Positions 8,720 to 17,795 of a DNA stretch of 39,789 bases are shown here, in pieces. The DNA comes from Legionellales bacterium (lineage in GTDB: Bacteria > Pseudomonadota > Gammaproteobacteria > DSM-16500), in contig CANJVW010000018.1 of assembly GCA_947478495.1 (NCBI GenBank), forward strand, positions 1 to 39,789, in the 5' to 3' direction. The position numbers and the translations under genes were made by a program. The notes beneath the pieces are model-generated. The model saw only the letters and a program-made list of their open reading frames with translations, did no database searches and was not told where the DNA came from. The stretch's first letter is position 1; each line of letters opens with the position of its first letter.

Positions 8720-9988
8720 ATGACTGACTATCTATTAGGCTGGCTTAACAAAATACAATCCCTTCATTCGACCAATATCGATTTGAGTCTCGAGCGCACG
8801 ATTGAAGTGGCGCGCCGACTTGATGTATTGCATCCCACCCGCCCTGTTGTGACTGTCGCTGGAACGAATGGCAAAGGATCAACGGTGGCGGGTATTGAAT
8901 CGATTATGTTGGCAGCGGGTTTTCGAGTCGGCGCATTCACCACGCCATTTTTATTTGTCTATAATGAACAAGTGCGCATTAACGGTGAATCAATTGATGA
9001 TGATGCGCTTTGTGAGGCGTTCAAACAAGTTGACGCTGCACGAGGTGATATCACGTTAACGCCTTTTGAGTTTGGCGCACTCGCCGCTTTTGTGATATTC
9101 AAACAATCTCATCTCGATCTTTGGATTTTAGAAGTCGGTATGGGCGGTCGCTTTGATGCAGTCAATGCGATTGATGGGGATATTGCAGTTGTCACCAGCA
9201 TTGCGATCGATCATGCGGAATGGTTGGGTGATACGCGTGAAAAAATTGCGTATGAAAAAGCGGGAATTTTTCGAAAAAATAAACCCGTTATTTACGGGGA
9301 TTTAGATCCACCGCAATCATTGATTGATTATGCTGAAAAAATTCAGGCACCTGTTTTTTTTCAAGGGAAACAGTTTGGGTGGACGAAAAAAAAGAATTCG
9401 TGGGATTGGCACAGCGAAAAAAATACATTGGAGCATCTCTCTACCCCGCCCTTATTTTTGCAAAACATGTCTGCTGTATTGATGGCGATTGAATTATTGC
9501 AAGAGCGCTTACCGGTTTCTCGAGATGCAATTGATAAGGGTCTTAAAAATATTCATCTCCCGGGCCGCATTCAATATATGTTAGGTGGTATCACTCGCAT
9601 AGCAGATGTGTCTCATAACCCAGCAGCCATCGCTCACCTTGCGGAGCATCTCCATCAACATCCCATTTCGGGTAAAACGATTGCTGTTTTTTCAATGCTG
9701 TCCGATAAAGATATTATAGGCTCTATTGAAGCGATAAAAGACGAAATAGAGGAGTGGCATGTCGCGCCATTAGACGATGCGCGCGCGGCTTGTTTGGAAA
9801 AATTAAAAAACTGTTTTAACCGTACTGGCATTAAAGATGTTTATTTTTATGATGCGCTGCATGGTGCAGAAAAAGAAGCTATTAAAAGAATAAAATCTCA
9901 GGATCGCCTAGTCATCTTCGGGTCATTTAAAACGGTTGCCGTCTGCGGCAGAAGTATTGAAGAAGTAGCGGGAATGGGTGACAGATGA
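8720..9988 (+). CDS. folC: Dihydrofolate synthase / folylpolyglutamate synthase
   Basis: FolC adds glutamate to dihydropteroate and then further glutamates to folates. From ATG 8720 it is 422 residues; a longer reading frame starting inside the previous gene has a Cys-rich nonsense N-terminus and is rejected. The Mur-ligase fold shows the P-loop VAGTNGKGST, the motif FTTPFLFVYNEQVRING, the central LEVGMGGRFDAVNA, the IDHAEWLGDT motif, and the C-terminal VSHNPAAI. It lies 8 bases after the frameshifted small gene, which has the only obvious upstream promoter. No accD or SPOR-domain partner is adjacent, unlike in E. coli. Confidence 0.95.
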   Translation: MTDYLLGWLNKIQSLHSTNIDLSLERTIEVARRLDVLHPTRPVVTVAGTNGKGSTVAGIESIMLAAGFRVGAFTTPFLFVYNEQVRINGESIDDDALCEAFKQVDAARGDITLTPFEFGALAAFVIFKQSHLDLWILEVGMGGRFDAVNAIDGDIAVVTSIAIDHAEWLGDTREKIAYEKAGIFRKNKPVIYGDLDPPQSLIDYAEKIQAPVFFQGKQFGWTKKKNSWDWHSEKNTLEHLSTPPLFLQNMSAVLMAIELLQERLPVSRDAIDKGLKNIHLPGRIQYMLGGITRIADVSHNPAAIAHLAEHLHQHPISGKTIAVFSMLSDKDIIGSIEAIKDEIEEWHVAPLDDARAACLEKLKNCFNRTGIKDVYFYDALHGAEKEAIKRIKSQDRLVIFGSFKTVAVCGRSIEEVAGMGDR

Positions 9989-10212
9989 GATTCGCTTTTT
10001 TTTGATGTCGCTGATATTACAGGTTTTTGTATGATCCCGCTATTGAGAGTGCGTGGCGTTTATATGCTCAATCCATTGAGTAAATCGCTATCCTTTTGAT
10101 TTCATTGTTAAAAATGTTAATTTTAGCGATCGTATTTTTAAAAGACCAATCGCTCACTCATTTTTTGTCGGCCAAAGATTTGATTTACGCAAAAACGAAA
10201 TAGAGTTTTTTG

Positions 10213-11172
10213 TTAAAAGTGTTCTTTCAAAAACACCGGAATTCGTTCTTCTAACCAATACGTGGCATATCCCGGAAAAGCGCCGCTGACAAAGCCCACA
10301 TGCCCGCCGTTCTCAGAGAGCTCTAATTGAATAAAGGGAGAAAGCTCGTTCGCACTCGGGATTATGTGAGCCGGAATAAACGGATCATCTTTCGCGTGAA
10401 TGATGAGTGTCGGTATTTGAATATTTTTTAAGAATTGTTTGCAACTCGATAACGCATAATACTCTTTAGCATCTTTGAAGCCGTGTAACGGTGCCGTAAT
10501 GTGATCATCGATGTGAAATATCGTTTTGATCGATGATAATGGATGAGCGGGTATAGCGGGAGGCGTTAGCTGAAATTTTTTCGATAAACGGTGTCGAAGT
10601 TGTTTTACCAGATGCCATTGGTACAATCGCGCAAACCCTTTTTCCATGTGCTTGACCGACTGATATAAATCAAAAGGGACGGAAATCGCGATGGCGGCGG
10701 ATAGCGGATTTTTCGATCCTGTTTCGCCGAGCCATTTCAATAATGCGTTGCTCCCTAGAGAGATGGCGATCGCGGCTAACCGGATGTGCGGCTCACGCTG
10801 GTGAATTGTATTGATGAGATAACCGATATCACCCGTATCACCCGAATGATAGCTGCGTGGCAAACGATTATGTTCGCCACTGCATCCGCGGAAATGCACA
10901 AAAAGACCGCGCCATCCTTTTTGTGTAATGCAGCGCAACAAACCTTTAGCATAATGGGATTGAGAAGAGCCTTCGAGTCCATGAAAAATAAACACAATGG
11001 GACCATTGCTTTTTCCTGCCCAATCGAGATCAATAAAATCACCATCAGGCAACTCAAATCGCTCGCGCGTGACGTCCTCTTTTTTTATTCGAGTGCGGAA
11101 TATAAAAGGCCACAGGGTTTGGCAATGGGGGTTGCCTAGCCACCAGGCAGGTTTGAAGGTTTTATTTTTCAT
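10213..11172 (-). CDS. YheT-family alpha/beta hydrolase
   Basis: The 319-residue protein has the YheT/UPF0017 signature WWLGNPHCQTLWP at the N-terminus, an oxyanion-side HGLEGSSQSHYAKGL, the nucleophile elbow AISLGSNALLKWLGE (catalytic Ser), the acidic residue in HAKDDPFIP, and the catalytic His in NGGHVGFV. The family consists of cytoplasmic serine hydrolases of uncertain substrate. ATG 11172 is chosen; a TTG five codons earlier (11187) is possible, and neither has a clear ribosome site. It is monocistronic, separated from rlmB by a palindromic repeat. Confidence 0.88.
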   Translation of the reverse strand: MKNKTFKPAWWLGNPHCQTLWPFIFRTRIKKEDVTRERFELPDGDFIDLDWAGKSNGPIVFIFHGLEGSSQSHYAKGLLRCITQKGWRGLFVHFRGCSGEHNRLPRSYHSGDTGDIGYLINTIHQREPHIRLAAIAISLGSNALLKWLGETGSKNPLSAAIAISVPFDLYQSVKHMEKGFARLYQWHLVKQLRHRLSKKFQLTPPAIPAHPLSSIKTIFHIDDHITAPLHGFKDAKEYYALSSCKQFLKNIQIPTLIIHAKDDPFIPAHIIPSANELSPFIQLELSENGGHVGFVSGAFPGYATYWLEERIPVFLKEHF

Positions 11173-11217
11173 TTTGCGCGCGCTCAATACATTTCTTTTT
11201 TATTGTCTCTGTGTTTT

Positions 11218-11329
11218 CTTTGTCATCCCCGCGAAGGCGGGGATCCATTCGGCAAATAAATTTTAATGTATCGCTCTATTCACAGGCGTTACAACCATGG
11301 GTCCCCGCCTTCGCGGGGATGACAAGAAA
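11218..11329. repeat. Palindromic repeat with CCCCGCG-AGGCGGGG arms
   Basis: The left arm begins TTTGTCATCCCCGCG (11218-11247) and is mirrored by a right arm ending CGCGGGGATGACAAG (11297-11329). Each arm itself contains a short GC-rich hairpin, and a 49-base AT-rich centre separates them. It lies between rlmB and the hydrolase. The same family recurs at 32436-32664. Confidence 0.8.
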
Positions 11330-11334
11330 AATTA

Positions 11335-12078
11335 TTATTTTTTCAGTCGCTGCCTAATTGCTTCAAATAAAAAAACACCGGTTGCAACGGACACATTGAG
11401 GCTCGAGACAGAACCTTGCATCGGGATGTTAAGCAATATATCACAATGCTCACGCGTCAAACGACGCATGCCAGCGCCTTCTGCGCCCAATACGAACGCA
11501 ACGGGAACCGTTAAATCGGATTGATAAAGTGTTTTCGGCGCATCACCCGCTGCTCCAAAAATCCAAATGTTTTGTTCTTTCAAAAATCGCAATGTTCGGG
11601 CGAGATTCGTGACTTGAATGAAGGGCACGGTTTCAGCAGCACCGCTCGCGACTTTCATTGCAACGGGCGTGAGGCCAACGGATTTATCTTTTGGTGCAAT
11701 CACGGCGGTGACGCCCGCGGCATCTGCACTACGAAGACAGGCGCCTAAATTATGAGGATCTTGTATGCCGTCTAAGATAAGCAGCAAAGGCGGTGTGGTG
11801 AGATTGTCCAATAAAGGAATTAAATCGTTTTCAGTATAGTGCTTCGGCGGATGACACAGCGCGACAATTCCTTGGTGGTTTCCTTCCTGTGTTTTTTGAT
11901 CCAATGATTCGCGTGTGGAATGCAGGGTTTCAATGCGATTGTTTTTTGCAAGCTCAATAATCGTTTGTATTTTTTGATCCTGTCGTTCGGAGGTGATGAT
12001 TTGAATCACGCGTTCCGGTTTTTTTGTTAAGAGTGCTTGAACCGCGTGGATCCCGAAAATAAGAGATTGTTTGCTCAT
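11335..12078 (-). CDS. rlmB: 23S rRNA (guanosine-2'-O-)-methyltransferase RlmB
   Basis: RlmB methylates the 2'-O of G2251 in the 23S rRNA P-loop using S-adenosylmethionine. The 247 residues comprise an N-terminal substrate-binding domain (IFGIHAVQALL) and a C-terminal SPOUT domain with its three motifs: LILDGIQDPHNLGACLRSADAAG, with the conserved N and R; FVLGAEGAGMRRLTREHCD; and IPMQGSVSSLNVSVATGV at the trefoil knot. It starts 2 bases after the rnr stop, the arrangement found in E. coli. Confidence 0.95.
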   Translation of the reverse strand: MSKQSLIFGIHAVQALLTKKPERVIQIITSERQDQKIQTIIELAKNNRIETLHSTRESLDQKTQEGNHQGIVALCHPPKHYTENDLIPLLDNLTTPPLLLILDGIQDPHNLGACLRSADAAGVTAVIAPKDKSVGLTPVAMKVASGAAETVPFIQVTNLARTLRFLKEQNIWIFGAAGDAPKTLYQSDLTVPVAFVLGAEGAGMRRLTREHCDILLNIPMQGSVSSLNVSVATGVFLFEAIRQRLKK

Positions 12079-12080
12079 CG

Positions 12081-14345
12081 TTATTTCTTATTTTTCTTTG
12101 GCTTTTTAGAGTTTTTGGAAGACGGCTTTTTTGGGTCTTTCTTTTTAGATGATTTCCTAGAAGGACGTGTTCCGTCGATTTCATCCGTCACTGCAAAATC
12201 AATTTGTCGTTTATCCAGATCAACGCGAGCAACTAGGATATGAATGGGATCGCCTAATCGATAGCGTTTTCCGCTGTGTTCGCCGGATAAGGCTTGCTTG
12301 ATCGGATCAAATTGATAGTAGTCATTTTTTAATAAACTAATATGCACGAGACCTTCGACATAAATATCGGTGAGCTCAACAAATAAACCGAAACTCGTGA
12401 CGCTGGTAATGATGCCGGGAAATTCTTCGCCCACCTTATCTTGCATGAATTCGCATTTCAACCAATCCATCACTTCGCGCGTGGCTTCATCCGCGCGACG
12501 TTCGGTCATCGAACAATGTTCGCCGTAAGCATAATAGGCAGATAGGTTATCTGTCGCAGGACGTTTTTGTAGAATATCTCGAATGGCGCGATGGACTAAT
12601 AAATCCGGATATCGACGAATGGGCGATGTAAAGTGTGCATACGCATCAAAGGCGAGACCAAAATGCCCTTTGTTTTCTGGGCTATAAATGGCTTGGCTTA
12701 ATGAGCGCAATAACACGGTTTGAATGAGGCGCGCATCGGTTCGACTTGAAATAGAGTCGAGCAATTCAGCGTAATCACGCGGTTTCGGAACAGCTTGTCC
12801 GGGCAACTTCAAGCCTAGTTCGCCTAAAAATTTTCGTAAATCGGTGAGCTTGGTTTCTGTTGGGCCTTCGTGTACGCGAAATAATCCAGGGTACCCTTTT
12901 TCTGTTAAGAAACGGGCAGCACAAATATTAGCGCACAACATGCATTCCTCAATGAGACGATGCGCATCATTTCGTGTGGTCGCTACAATGCGTTCAATTT
13001 TTCTATTTTCTCCGAATACAATTTTCGTTTCCGGTAAGTCAAAATCGATAGCGCCGCGTTGGGTGCGCGCGGTATGCAATGTGCGGAAGACTGCAAAGAG
13101 CGTTTTAAGATGAGGAAATACGTTTTTATATTGGGTCTGTAGCGCCACATTATTTTGTTCGACTATCTCTACCACTTGCGTGTAGGTGAGTCGCGCATGT
13201 GAAAAAATGACGGCTTCATGAAAATGAAATTGCTCGATCTCGCCTGTTGCAGCGATGTGCATTTCGCACACTTCGGTTAATCGGTTCACTTCGGGCTTTA
13301 AAGAGCAAAGCTCATTCGATAATGCTTCCGGTAACATCGGAATAACTTGCCCGGGGAAGTAAACGGAATTGCCACGTGAAAGCGCTTCTTTGTCGAGCGC
13401 CGTATTCGGCTTTACATAATGACAGACATCCGCGATGGCAACATACAGTATCCAGCCACCTTTAGGCTGCGCCTGACAAAATACCGCATCATCGAAATCT
13501 CTGGCGTCTTCTCCGTCGATCGTGACAAAGGGTAATGCGCGTAAATCCAGACGATTCTTGCATTCGTCATCGGATACGGTACTTGAAAATCGAGCGGCTT
13601 CAGCTAAAACGTCTGATGGCCATTCATGAGGCAAATCATGATTCCGAAGGGCAACGCTAATTTCCATGCCCGGCGCCATATGGTCCCCCAATACTTCAGT
13701 CACGTGCCCAATGGCGCGCATATGAGCAGTGGGTTGGTCAATGATGCTGACAACAACCATTTGACCGTCTTTGGCATGCAATTCTGCCCCGGGTGGGATA
13801 GTGATATCTTGAGCAATACGTTGATTGCTGGGTTTGACAAAAGAAATGCCCGACTTTTCAGAGAAATAGCCGACGAGTTTTTGCGTGTTTCTTACTAATA
13901 CGTCGACAATAATGCCTTCCCGGCGACCGCGTTGGTCAATGTTAGCGACACGCACGAGCACTTCATCATCCGGAAAAACGGTGCGCATTTGGCGTGCGGT
14001 TAAAAACAAATCGTCGCTTCCGTCCAGCGGTATTGCAAATCCAAATCCATCTTTATGGCCCGTAATGCGCGCTTTAAGTAGTTCCATTTTATCAATTAAA
14101 CCGTAAGCGTTACGGCGATTTTGCAATAGTTGACCGTCCCGTACCATGGCTCGCAAACGCCGCTGCAGGGCTATTTGTTGGTCGTCTTCCGTTAAAGATA
14201 GAGTAGCAATGAGCTGCTCAGCCGTTTGAGGACGCCCGCTTTCAGCGAGCACTTCCATGATGAACTCACGACTGGGGATGGGGTTTTCGTATTTTTCCGC
14301 TTCTCGTTCAGCGTTTGGATCTTTTTTTGCTATTTTCTTTCCCAT
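12081..14345 (-). CDS. rnr: Ribonuclease R
   Basis: RNase R is a processive 3'-5' exoribonuclease that digests structured RNA. From ATG 14345 (MGKKIAKKDPNAEREAEKYENP) it is 754 residues, matching the family start; an upstream extension in frame is unsupported. Domains in order are the N-terminal helix-turn-helix (NPIPSREFIMEVLAES), two cold-shock domains, the RNB catalytic domain with the metal-binding aspartates in TIDGEDARDFDDAV, the HFGLAFDAYAHFTSPIRRYPDL motif, and an S1 domain (GEEFPGIITSVTSFGLFVEL). It ends in a short Lys/Ser-rich tail, shorter than in E. coli. It is co-transcribed with rlmB. Confidence 0.96.
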   Translation of the reverse strand: MGKKIAKKDPNAEREAEKYENPIPSREFIMEVLAESGRPQTAEQLIATLSLTEDDQQIALQRRLRAMVRDGQLLQNRRNAYGLIDKMELLKARITGHKDGFGFAIPLDGSDDLFLTARQMRTVFPDDEVLVRVANIDQRGRREGIIVDVLVRNTQKLVGYFSEKSGISFVKPSNQRIAQDITIPPGAELHAKDGQMVVVSIIDQPTAHMRAIGHVTEVLGDHMAPGMEISVALRNHDLPHEWPSDVLAEAARFSSTVSDDECKNRLDLRALPFVTIDGEDARDFDDAVFCQAQPKGGWILYVAIADVCHYVKPNTALDKEALSRGNSVYFPGQVIPMLPEALSNELCSLKPEVNRLTEVCEMHIAATGEIEQFHFHEAVIFSHARLTYTQVVEIVEQNNVALQTQYKNVFPHLKTLFAVFRTLHTARTQRGAIDFDLPETKIVFGENRKIERIVATTRNDAHRLIEECMLCANICAARFLTEKGYPGLFRVHEGPTETKLTDLRKFLGELGLKLPGQAVPKPRDYAELLDSISSRTDARLIQTVLLRSLSQAIYSPENKGHFGLAFDAYAHFTSPIRRYPDLLVHRAIRDILQKRPATDNLSAYYAYGEHCSMTERRADEATREVMDWLKCEFMQDKVGEEFPGIITSVTSFGLFVELTDIYVEGLVHISLLKNDYYQFDPIKQALSGEHSGKRYRLGDPIHILVARVDLDKRQIDFAVTDEIDGTRPSRKSSKKKDPKKPSSKNSKKPKKNKK

Positions 14346-14431
14346 CTTGTATTTTTTCCGATCTCTTAATGAAATAAAATATTTTATATAATACAGCCAT
14401 TTTTGCTGACGCAACGCGATGGGCTATCCTC

Positions 14432-14462
14432 AAAGGGGAGAATCGCGATCCTCCACTTTAAG
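14432..14462. repeat. Short palindrome related to the hairpin after ftsY
   Basis: AAAGGGGAGAATCGCGATCC followed by TCCACTTTAAG forms an imperfect hairpin. It shares the string GGGGAGAATCG and the CTTTAAG ending with the stronger hairpin at 26402-26434. It sits upstream of rnr and downstream of the VIT transporter gene, so it may be a terminator-type repeat. Confidence 0.45.
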
Positions 14463-14467
14463 TGCAA

Positions 14468-14486
14468 GCAAAAGTCACACTTTTGC
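14468..14486 (-). terminator. Hairpin downstream of the VIT transporter operon
   Basis: GCAAAAGT and ACTTTTGC form a perfect 8-bp stem with a CAC loop, 18 bases after the stop at 14504. There is no clean run of T after the stem on the minus strand, so intrinsic termination is only possible. Confidence 0.35.
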
Positions 14487-14503
14487 GAAGCATCTAATTA
14501 AGC

Positions 14504-15517
14504 CTACGATACTATGGTTGCGTTGAATATACTACCAATGATATAAGTTGCAGTACCCGCCAGTGAGCCAATTAAAAGAATGCGCAACCCTCCCCACAGC
14601 GCATTTCGCTCTGAAAACAAGCTGACCGCAGCACCCACACAGAAGAGCGATAAGCCTGTAAAAACAAGAGACAAGGTGAGCGATGGGCGTTCCGTAAGCC
14701 ACGGCAGCAGCGGGATAAACGCGCCCAGCGCAAACGAAAAGAAGGAAGAAAGAGCGGCGCTGATGGGCGACACCATATCGTGCATATTAATGCCCAATTC
14801 TTCCCGAGCTAAGGTTTGCAAGGCATGATGAGGGTCTTGGACGAGTGCATCGGCTTGTTTTTTTGCATCGGCGGCGGGAATGCCGCGCGCTTCATAAATA
14901 AGGGCAAGCTCAGCCGCTTCTTCTTCAGGGTACAAGTCCAATTCTTCTTTTTCGAGCTTTAATTGATACTCCAACATATCGCGCTGTGATCGAACAGAAA
15001 TATATTCGCCGGCGGCCATCGAAAAAGCCCCTGCCAATAGACCTGTAACCCCTGCTAAAAAAACCGTATGCAGCCCCACTGCTGCGCCTGACATACCGAG
15101 CACCAAGCTAGTGTTAGACAGCAAACCGTCGTGCATACCGAAGATCGCGGCGCGCAATGTATTGGTTGAGGCGTGACTGCGGTGAGAATGTTCTGAATGA
15201 TCCGGATGCCGTTGCTCGGTCATCGAATGTTGATAAATCGACATACCTCGAATTTTAGCCGCAGCGAGTATGGAGCGCGAAATACGGGCACCCAGCAAGC
15301 GAACTGTCATTACAATGACACGTGCACGCATATCCGGCGAATAGTTTTTTGAAAAAGAAACGGTGGATTGTTTTTCCCAAAGAGTGGCTTGTCTATCCGC
15401 CATTTCTGCTAAATTCAAAAATAATGTTTTATGAACAGGATTTTTTTCAAACGCTGCTATCCCGCGATAGAGATACGCTGAACGTTTTTCTTCTTTCCAG
15501 TTTTGGACAGTATCCAT
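14504..15517 (-). CDS. VIT1/CCC1-type metal transporter with ferritin-like N-terminus
   Basis: The 337-residue protein joins a rubrerythrin/ferritin-like helical segment (residues 1-90, with spaced E and H: NWKEEKRSAYLYRGIAAFE, then LAEMADRQATLWE) to a VIT1/CCC1 Fe2+/Mn2+ transport domain (about 118-337). Between them lies a His cluster (HPDHSEHSHRSH, 104-115) that could bind metal. The VIT part has FGMHDGLLSNTSLVLGMSGA, then GAFSMAAGEYISVRSQRD, an acidic cytosolic helix (KLEKEELDLYPEEEAAEL), and three further membrane helices. It is probably an inner-membrane iron or manganese exporter. Its ATG overlaps the thyA stop (TAATG), so it is coupled to the rppH-lgt-thyA operon, which is an unexpected partner. 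Confidence 0.88.
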   Translation of the reverse strand: MDTVQNWKEEKRSAYLYRGIAAFEKNPVHKTLFLNLAEMADRQATLWEKQSTVSFSKNYSPDMRARVIVMTVRLLGARISRSILAAAKIRGMSIYQHSMTEQRHPDHSEHSHRSHASTNTLRAAIFGMHDGLLSNTSLVLGMSGAAVGLHTVFLAGVTGLLAGAFSMAAGEYISVRSQRDMLEYQLKLEKEELDLYPEEEAAELALIYEARGIPAADAKKQADALVQDPHHALQTLAREELGINMHDMVSPISAALSSFFSFALGAFIPLLPWLTERPSLTLSLVFTGLSLFCVGAAVSLFSERNALWGGLRILLIGSLAGTATYIIGSIFNATIVS

Positions 15518-16311
15518 TAGACGGCCACCGGTGCTTTAATGTGAGGATGTGCGCAATAGTTTAATATTTCAAAGTCATCGAATTGATAATCAAACAATGA
15601 GTCGGGCTTACGCTTAAAATGTAATGTCGGAAGTGCCATCGGCTCTCGTGACAATTGTAAATTGACTTGATCTAAATGATTAGAATAAATATGACAATCG
15701 CCACCTGTCCAGATAAATTCACCAACGCCTAATCCACATTGCTGAGCAATCATGTGAGTTAATAACGAATAAGACGCAATATTAAAGGGCACACCTAAAA
15801 AAGAATCGGCAGAACGTTGGTAAAGCTGACAGGATAGTTTGCCGTTTGCGACATAAAATTGAAATAATAAATGGCAGGGTGGCAATGCCATAGATGCAAT
15901 CTCGCCGACATTCCATGCGTTGACAATTAATCGACGCGAGTCAGGATTCTTTTTTATTTGATCGATAAGCAGACTCATTTGATCAATGACACGACCATCC
16001 GCTGTTTCCCAAGCACGCCATTGTTTTCCATAAACAGGCCCGAGGTTGCCATCCGCATCCGCCCATTCATCCCAAATGCTGACATTGTTTTCTTTTAGAT
16101 AGTGAATATTCGTATCACCTTGCAAAAACCACAATAATTCATGAATGATGCTGCGCAAGGAACATTTTTTTGTTGTGATCAGCGGAAAACCTTTCTGCAA
16201 ATCAAATCGCATTTGAAACCCAAACACACTGAGCGTGCCTGTTCCGGTGCGATCGGATTTTTCAACACCGTGATCGCGAATGAATCGTAAAAAATCAAGA
16301 TACTGTTTCAT
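15517..16311 (-). CDS. thyA: Thymidylate synthase
   Basis: ThyA converts dUMP to dTMP with methylene-tetrahydrofolate. The 264-residue length is exactly that of the E. coli enzyme. Visible are the phosphate-binding arginine in [13 protein letters not shown], the catalytic C146 in [13 protein letters not shown], and the dUMP-binding [20 protein letters not shown]. It overlaps lgt by 17 bases and the VIT gene by one base. The lgt-thyA order is conserved in gammaproteobacteria. Confidence 0.97.
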   Translation of the reverse strand: MKQYLDFLRFIRDHGVEKSDRTGTGTLSVFGFQMRFDLQKGFPLITTKKCSLRSIIHELLWFLQGDTNIHYLKENNVSIWDEWADADGNLGPVYGKQWRAWETADGRVIDQMSLLIDQIKKNPDSRRLIVNAWNVGEIASMALPPCHLLFQFYVANGKLSCQLYQRSADSFLGVPFNIASYSLLTHMIAQQCGLGVGEFIWTGGDCHIYSNHLDQVNLQLSREPMALPTLHFKRKPDSLFDYQFDDFEILNYCAHPHIKAPVAV

Positions 16312-17083
16312 GTTTTTTTCTCATGTAAGCCCACATCAATAAACTCAATCCTCCGGCGATCATCGGCAGCGACAAGAGCTGTCCTTCACTGAAGGAGTTG
16401 ACGACAAATCCCAATTGCACATCCGGTTCGCGGAAAAATTCGATGATGAAGCGAAAGATGCCGTATCCCAATAAAAAGAGCCCGGAGACTGCAGCGCGGG
16501 GTTTTGGTTTTCTGGAAAAAATCCACAGCATAATAAAAAGAACAACGCCTTCGAGAAAAAACTCGTAGAGCGACGATGGATGTCGAGGGCGGCTGTCCGC
16601 GGCGGGGAAAATTATTGCCCAGGGCACATCAGTGACGCGCCCCCACAATTCGTCGTTGATGAAATTACCGATGCGTCCTGCCGCTAAACCAATGGGGATG
16701 ACGGGTGCAATAAAATCGGCTAGTGCAAAAAAAGGCGTTTTGGTTTTTTGGCCGTATAAAAACAATGCGATCATGACGCCGATGAGCCCGCCATGAAAAG
16801 ACATGCCTCCTTCCCATATTTTAAATAAGGATAGCGGAGAATCCAACAGGATCGGCCAGGCATAAAACACCATGTATCCAATTCGTCCGCCGAGCACGAC
16901 GCCGAAGGCGACGAAACACACTAAATCAGCGATTTGTTCTCGAGTGAATGGAATCGATTGTTTGCGATAGCTTAATATGGCCCACCCACAAAGAAAACTG
17001 AAGAGATACATCAATCCATACCAATGGATCGAAAACGATCCGAGGTGGATGGCGACAGGATCAATGTTCGGTTGTATGAGCAT
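16295..17083 (-). CDS. lgt: Prolipoprotein diacylglyceryl transferase
   Basis: Lgt moves diacylglycerol from phosphatidylglycerol to the lipobox cysteine of prolipoproteins in the inner membrane. The 262-residue protein has about seven membrane helices, the conserved histidine in [12 protein letters not shown] (H97), the Lgt signature [14 protein letters not shown] (136-149), and the late [14 protein letters not shown] arginine/glutamate motif. It overlaps rppH by 23 bases at its start and thyA by 17 bases at its end. In E. coli ptsP lies between rppH and lgt; here it is missing. Confidence 0.96.
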   Translation of the reverse strand: MLIQPNIDPVAIHLGSFSIHWYGLMYLFSFLCGWAILSYRKQSIPFTREQIADLVCFVAFGVVLGGRIGYMVFYAWPILLDSPLSLFKIWEGGMSFHGGLIGVMIALFLYGQKTKTPFFALADFIAPVIPIGLAAGRIGNFINDELWGRVTDVPWAIIFPAADSRPRHPSSLYEFFLEGVVLFIMLWIFSRKPKPRAAVSGLFLLGYGIFRFIIEFFREPDVQLGFVVNSFSEGQLLSLPMIAGGLSLLMWAYMRKKHETVS

Positions 17084-17564
17084 AAAATTGCTTCGACAAG
17101 ACTAATCGGGAAAATTCTTTCATCACCATTGTGTAGACTCGTTTTTTAAACGGGATGACCTTGGTGAGCGGATGCCAATAAGGTGCCCACCCCCACGCAT
17201 CAAACTCAGGTGTGTCGCTGGCCTGTAAATTGATAGCGGTATCCTCGCTCGTGATGAGCAATAAAAACCATTTTTGTTTTTGTCCGATACATAAGGGCTT
17301 TGAATAATATCGAATTAAACGTTTTGGCAGTCGATAACGAAGCCAACGTCGTGTGGACACTAATATTTTAACATCGGTGGGCTGCAATCCGAGTTCTTCA
17401 TGTAATTCGCGAAACATGGATTCTTCAGGTGTTTCGTTTTCTTTCATGCCGCCTTGAGGAAATTGCCAGGCATCCTTCCCGATGCGCTTTGCGAGTAGCA
17501 CCTGTCGTTTTGCATTGACTAGGATAATCCCCACCCCATGTCTGAAGCCTTCCTCGTCAATCAC
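17061..17564 (-). CDS. rppH: RNA pyrophosphohydrolase RppH
   Basis: RppH removes pyrophosphate from the 5' end of triphosphorylated mRNA and so starts RNase E-dependent decay. GTG 17564 is chosen because MIDEEGFRHGVGIIL aligns with the E. coli start. The Nudix box at residues 38-60 (GGMKENETPEESM, then FRELHEELGL) has all catalytic glutamates. RRWLRYRLPKRLIRY and IGQKQKWFLL are RppH-specific. It is the first gene of an overlapping four-gene operon. At 167 residues it has a normal length. Confidence 0.96.
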   Translation of the reverse strand: MIDEEGFRHGVGIILVNAKRQVLLAKRIGKDAWQFPQGGMKENETPEESMFRELHEELGLQPTDVKILVSTRRWLRYRLPKRLIRYYSKPLCIGQKQKWFLLLITSEDTAINLQASDTPEFDAWGWAPYWHPLTKVIPFKKRVYTMVMKEFSRLVLSKQFYAHTTEH

Positions 17565-17671
17565 TGGGCACCCGCTTTTCCGTTGTCTTCTTTAATTCTA
17601 GAATAATTATGAGGAAGGCACTATCATTTTCTGCTAGTCTAGCCTTAAATTAATTTGCTTTTGATGGAGGA

Positions 17672-17760
17672 TGTAGGATGGGCAAAGCGCCTTTTGCGTG
17701 CCCACCACCGTGCGTCTTCCTTGGTGGTGGGCATGCAAAAGGCGCTTTGCCCATCCTACA
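17672..17760. repeat. Near-perfect 38-bp inverted repeat (GTAGGATGGGCAAAGCGCC family)
   Basis: The arm at 17672-17709 matches the mirrored arm 17723-17760 at 37 of 38 positions around a 13-base loop. It lies between the divergent rppH and dapB genes. A related left arm reappears at the window end (39760) and a shorter relative at 22583-22624. It encodes no protein and is best seen as a REP/MITE-type element. The RNA would fold into a very stable hairpin. Confidence 0.9.
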
Positions 17761-17795
17761 GCTCGTCCGCATTTTCATAAATTAGGGTTGAGAAA

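Noticed and set aside
9989-10212. A possible 22-codon frame (from 10030) between folC and the hydrolase
   Set aside because: No ribosome site and no repeated support; the 224-base stretch shows nothing I can defend.
10997-11139. Plus-strand frames over the hydrolase and its upstream repeat
   Set aside because: They are antisense to a well-supported gene and continue into palindromic repeat sequence.
17672-17760. CRISPR-like or phage attachment site
   Set aside because: It is a single mirrored pair, without spaced direct repeats, integrase or tRNA; a palindromic repeat is sufficient.
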